In this document: positions 63,510 to 64,000 of the stretch, one piece after another | Numbering within the stretch: position 1 is the stretch's first letter | Layout: each line of letters begins with the position of its first letter | From: Lysinibacillus_B sp031181585 | Lineage (GTDB): Bacteria; Bacillota; Bacilli; Bacillales_A; Planococcaceae | Direction: 5' to 3' | Assembly: GCF_047301505.1 (NCBI RefSeq) | Contig: NZ_CP154840.1 | Location: 682,001-746,000 of the forward strand | Length of the DNA stretch: 64,000 nucleotides | Program-made: the position numbers and the translations under genes | Notes under the pieces: generated by a model | Told to the model about the DNA's origin: nothing | Seen by the model: the letters and a program-made list of their open reading frames with translations, nothing else | Databases searched by the model: none

Positions 63510-63849
63510 TAATTAGAAAAGCTTTCATATAGGAAGCTATAAATTATTGGTTGTTGTATTTTGAATAACACAAACAAAAAACAGCACTTGGGTTAGCGCG
63601 GATTCCCCTTTTCGAGACAGTGAGAAAACAACTTTTAAGTACCTAGTTGGGTAGCAATCAAAATGTTAAGCATAATTATTTTGTTAGGTATAAACTCAGT
63701 ATTTTACTGTGCTCATGCCTTTTAATTTACCTTGATTCGTTTGTTATTATTATAGTATTGTACATACCTTTCAAGGTTAATCTATCTAGAGTTTTGATAA
63801 GAAATGCTTTCGAAATATTAGAAATATAATGTTCGATAAAAAATAATGA
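63510..63849. other. gap between cassettes
   Basis: No supported gene. A segment at 63615-63636, CGAGACAGTGAGAAAACAAC, resembles the terminal repeat of the IS3 element and may be an IS scar. A weak CCTTGA...TCAAGG pair at 63730-63777 resembles the cassette terminators. Confidence 0.35.
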
Positions 63850-63942
63850 ATGGTTCGTGAGAAGAGCTTCCATTTCAGTGCAAGAAGTAATCCAGAGATG
63901 GATGTTCTGGCAGATCTATATGCTATATATGGGGGCAGATAA
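63850..63942 (+). pseudogene. C-terminal relic of a toxin tip
   Basis: A 30-codon frame reads REKSFHFSARSNPEMDVLAD LYAIYGG-type to a stop. The pattern HFSxRxNPEMxVLxDLYxIYGG looks like the conserved end of a polymorphic toxin tip. It is followed two bases later by a new start codon. Confidence 0.5.
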
Positions 63943-63944
63943 TT

Positions 63945-64000
63945 ATGCAAGTGGAAAAAAGAAATGAACATACTGTTTGGTATAGTTATGGAGATTATTC
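63945..64000 (+). CDS. start of a probable immunity gene, cut by window end
   Basis: ATG 63945 has GGGGGCAG about seven bases upstream. The visible 18 codons begin MQVEKRNEHTVWYSYGDY. Its place after the toxin-tip relic suggests an antidote; nothing more can be said. Confidence 0.45.
   Translation, partial: MQVEKRNEHTVWYSYGDY

Noticed and set aside
63647..63829. 60-codon hydrophobic frame
   Set aside because: AT-rich DNA, no ribosome site, atypical start; spurious.
1..64000. CRISPR arrays, rRNA and tRNA genes
   Set aside because: No regular spaced repeats of CRISPR type and no tRNA or rRNA sequence were seen on either strand.

Overview
The window comes from a low-to-moderate GC Gram-positive of the Bacillales, most likely a Planococcaceae relative of Lysinibacillus or Solibacillus (inferred from gene content and protein sequence, not from a search). 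Gene order in several blocks follows Bacillus subtilis: histidine kinase-mhqR-like, ykvS, ykwC; darB(ykuL)-ccpC-dapH-dapL; ykuV; ktrC-rnjA-rpoY; ykrA-def-pdhABCD; and a yuk/ess type VII secretion cluster. Shine-Dalgarno sites are strong, and hairpin terminators separate most transcription units.

Positions 1 to about 39,000 are chromosomal core: an RND efflux fragment, a manganese riboswitch with a TerC exporter, KtrB, a radical SAM protein, a soluble sporulation-type histidine kinase, MarR, a Spo0E-like phosphatase, CheV, the Ppx/Ppk polyphosphate pair, a GGDEF-EAL protein, DarB, CcpC, the acetylated diaminopimelate branch (DapH/DapL), an MFS pump, a polyamine ABC operon with an XRE-cupin regulator, KtrC, RNase J1/RpoY, peptide deformylase and the pyruvate dehydrogenase operon. 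Hidden in it are a decayed ykuU peroxiredoxin beside intact ykuV and a compact transcription unit for a 23-residue cationic peptide (32098-32219, minus strand).

Positions 39,000 to 41,100 are a transition zone with a phased short repeat, a truncated FIVAR surface-protein fragment and structured non-coding DNA. Positions 41,100 to 51,500 hold a complete type VII secretion system in yuk order: EsxA(YukE), YukD, EssB(YukC), EssC(YukBA), EsaA(YueB), EssA(YueC), plus a divergent YwqH-like gene.

From 51,650 to the window end lies an LXG polymorphic toxin locus. One full-length LXG toxin with a WHH nuclease tip and a SUKH-1 immunity gene is followed by a run of orphan toxin tips and immunity genes (EndoU/CdiI-like, HNH-like/Syd, SUKH-4, Imm3-like and unknown families). 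Two orphan tips carry near-identical copies of the middle module of the full-length toxin, and a third, decayed copy is visible. All similarity ends at the same DGGGER junction, after which each copy has a different tip. Short direct repeats, shared hairpins, an IS3-family element, an IS relic, frameshifted toxins and a decayed immunity paralogue fill the space between. I read this as a displaced-cassette archive for a T7SS toxin, comparable to the orphan modules of Rhs and CDI loci. It is the most interesting system in the window.
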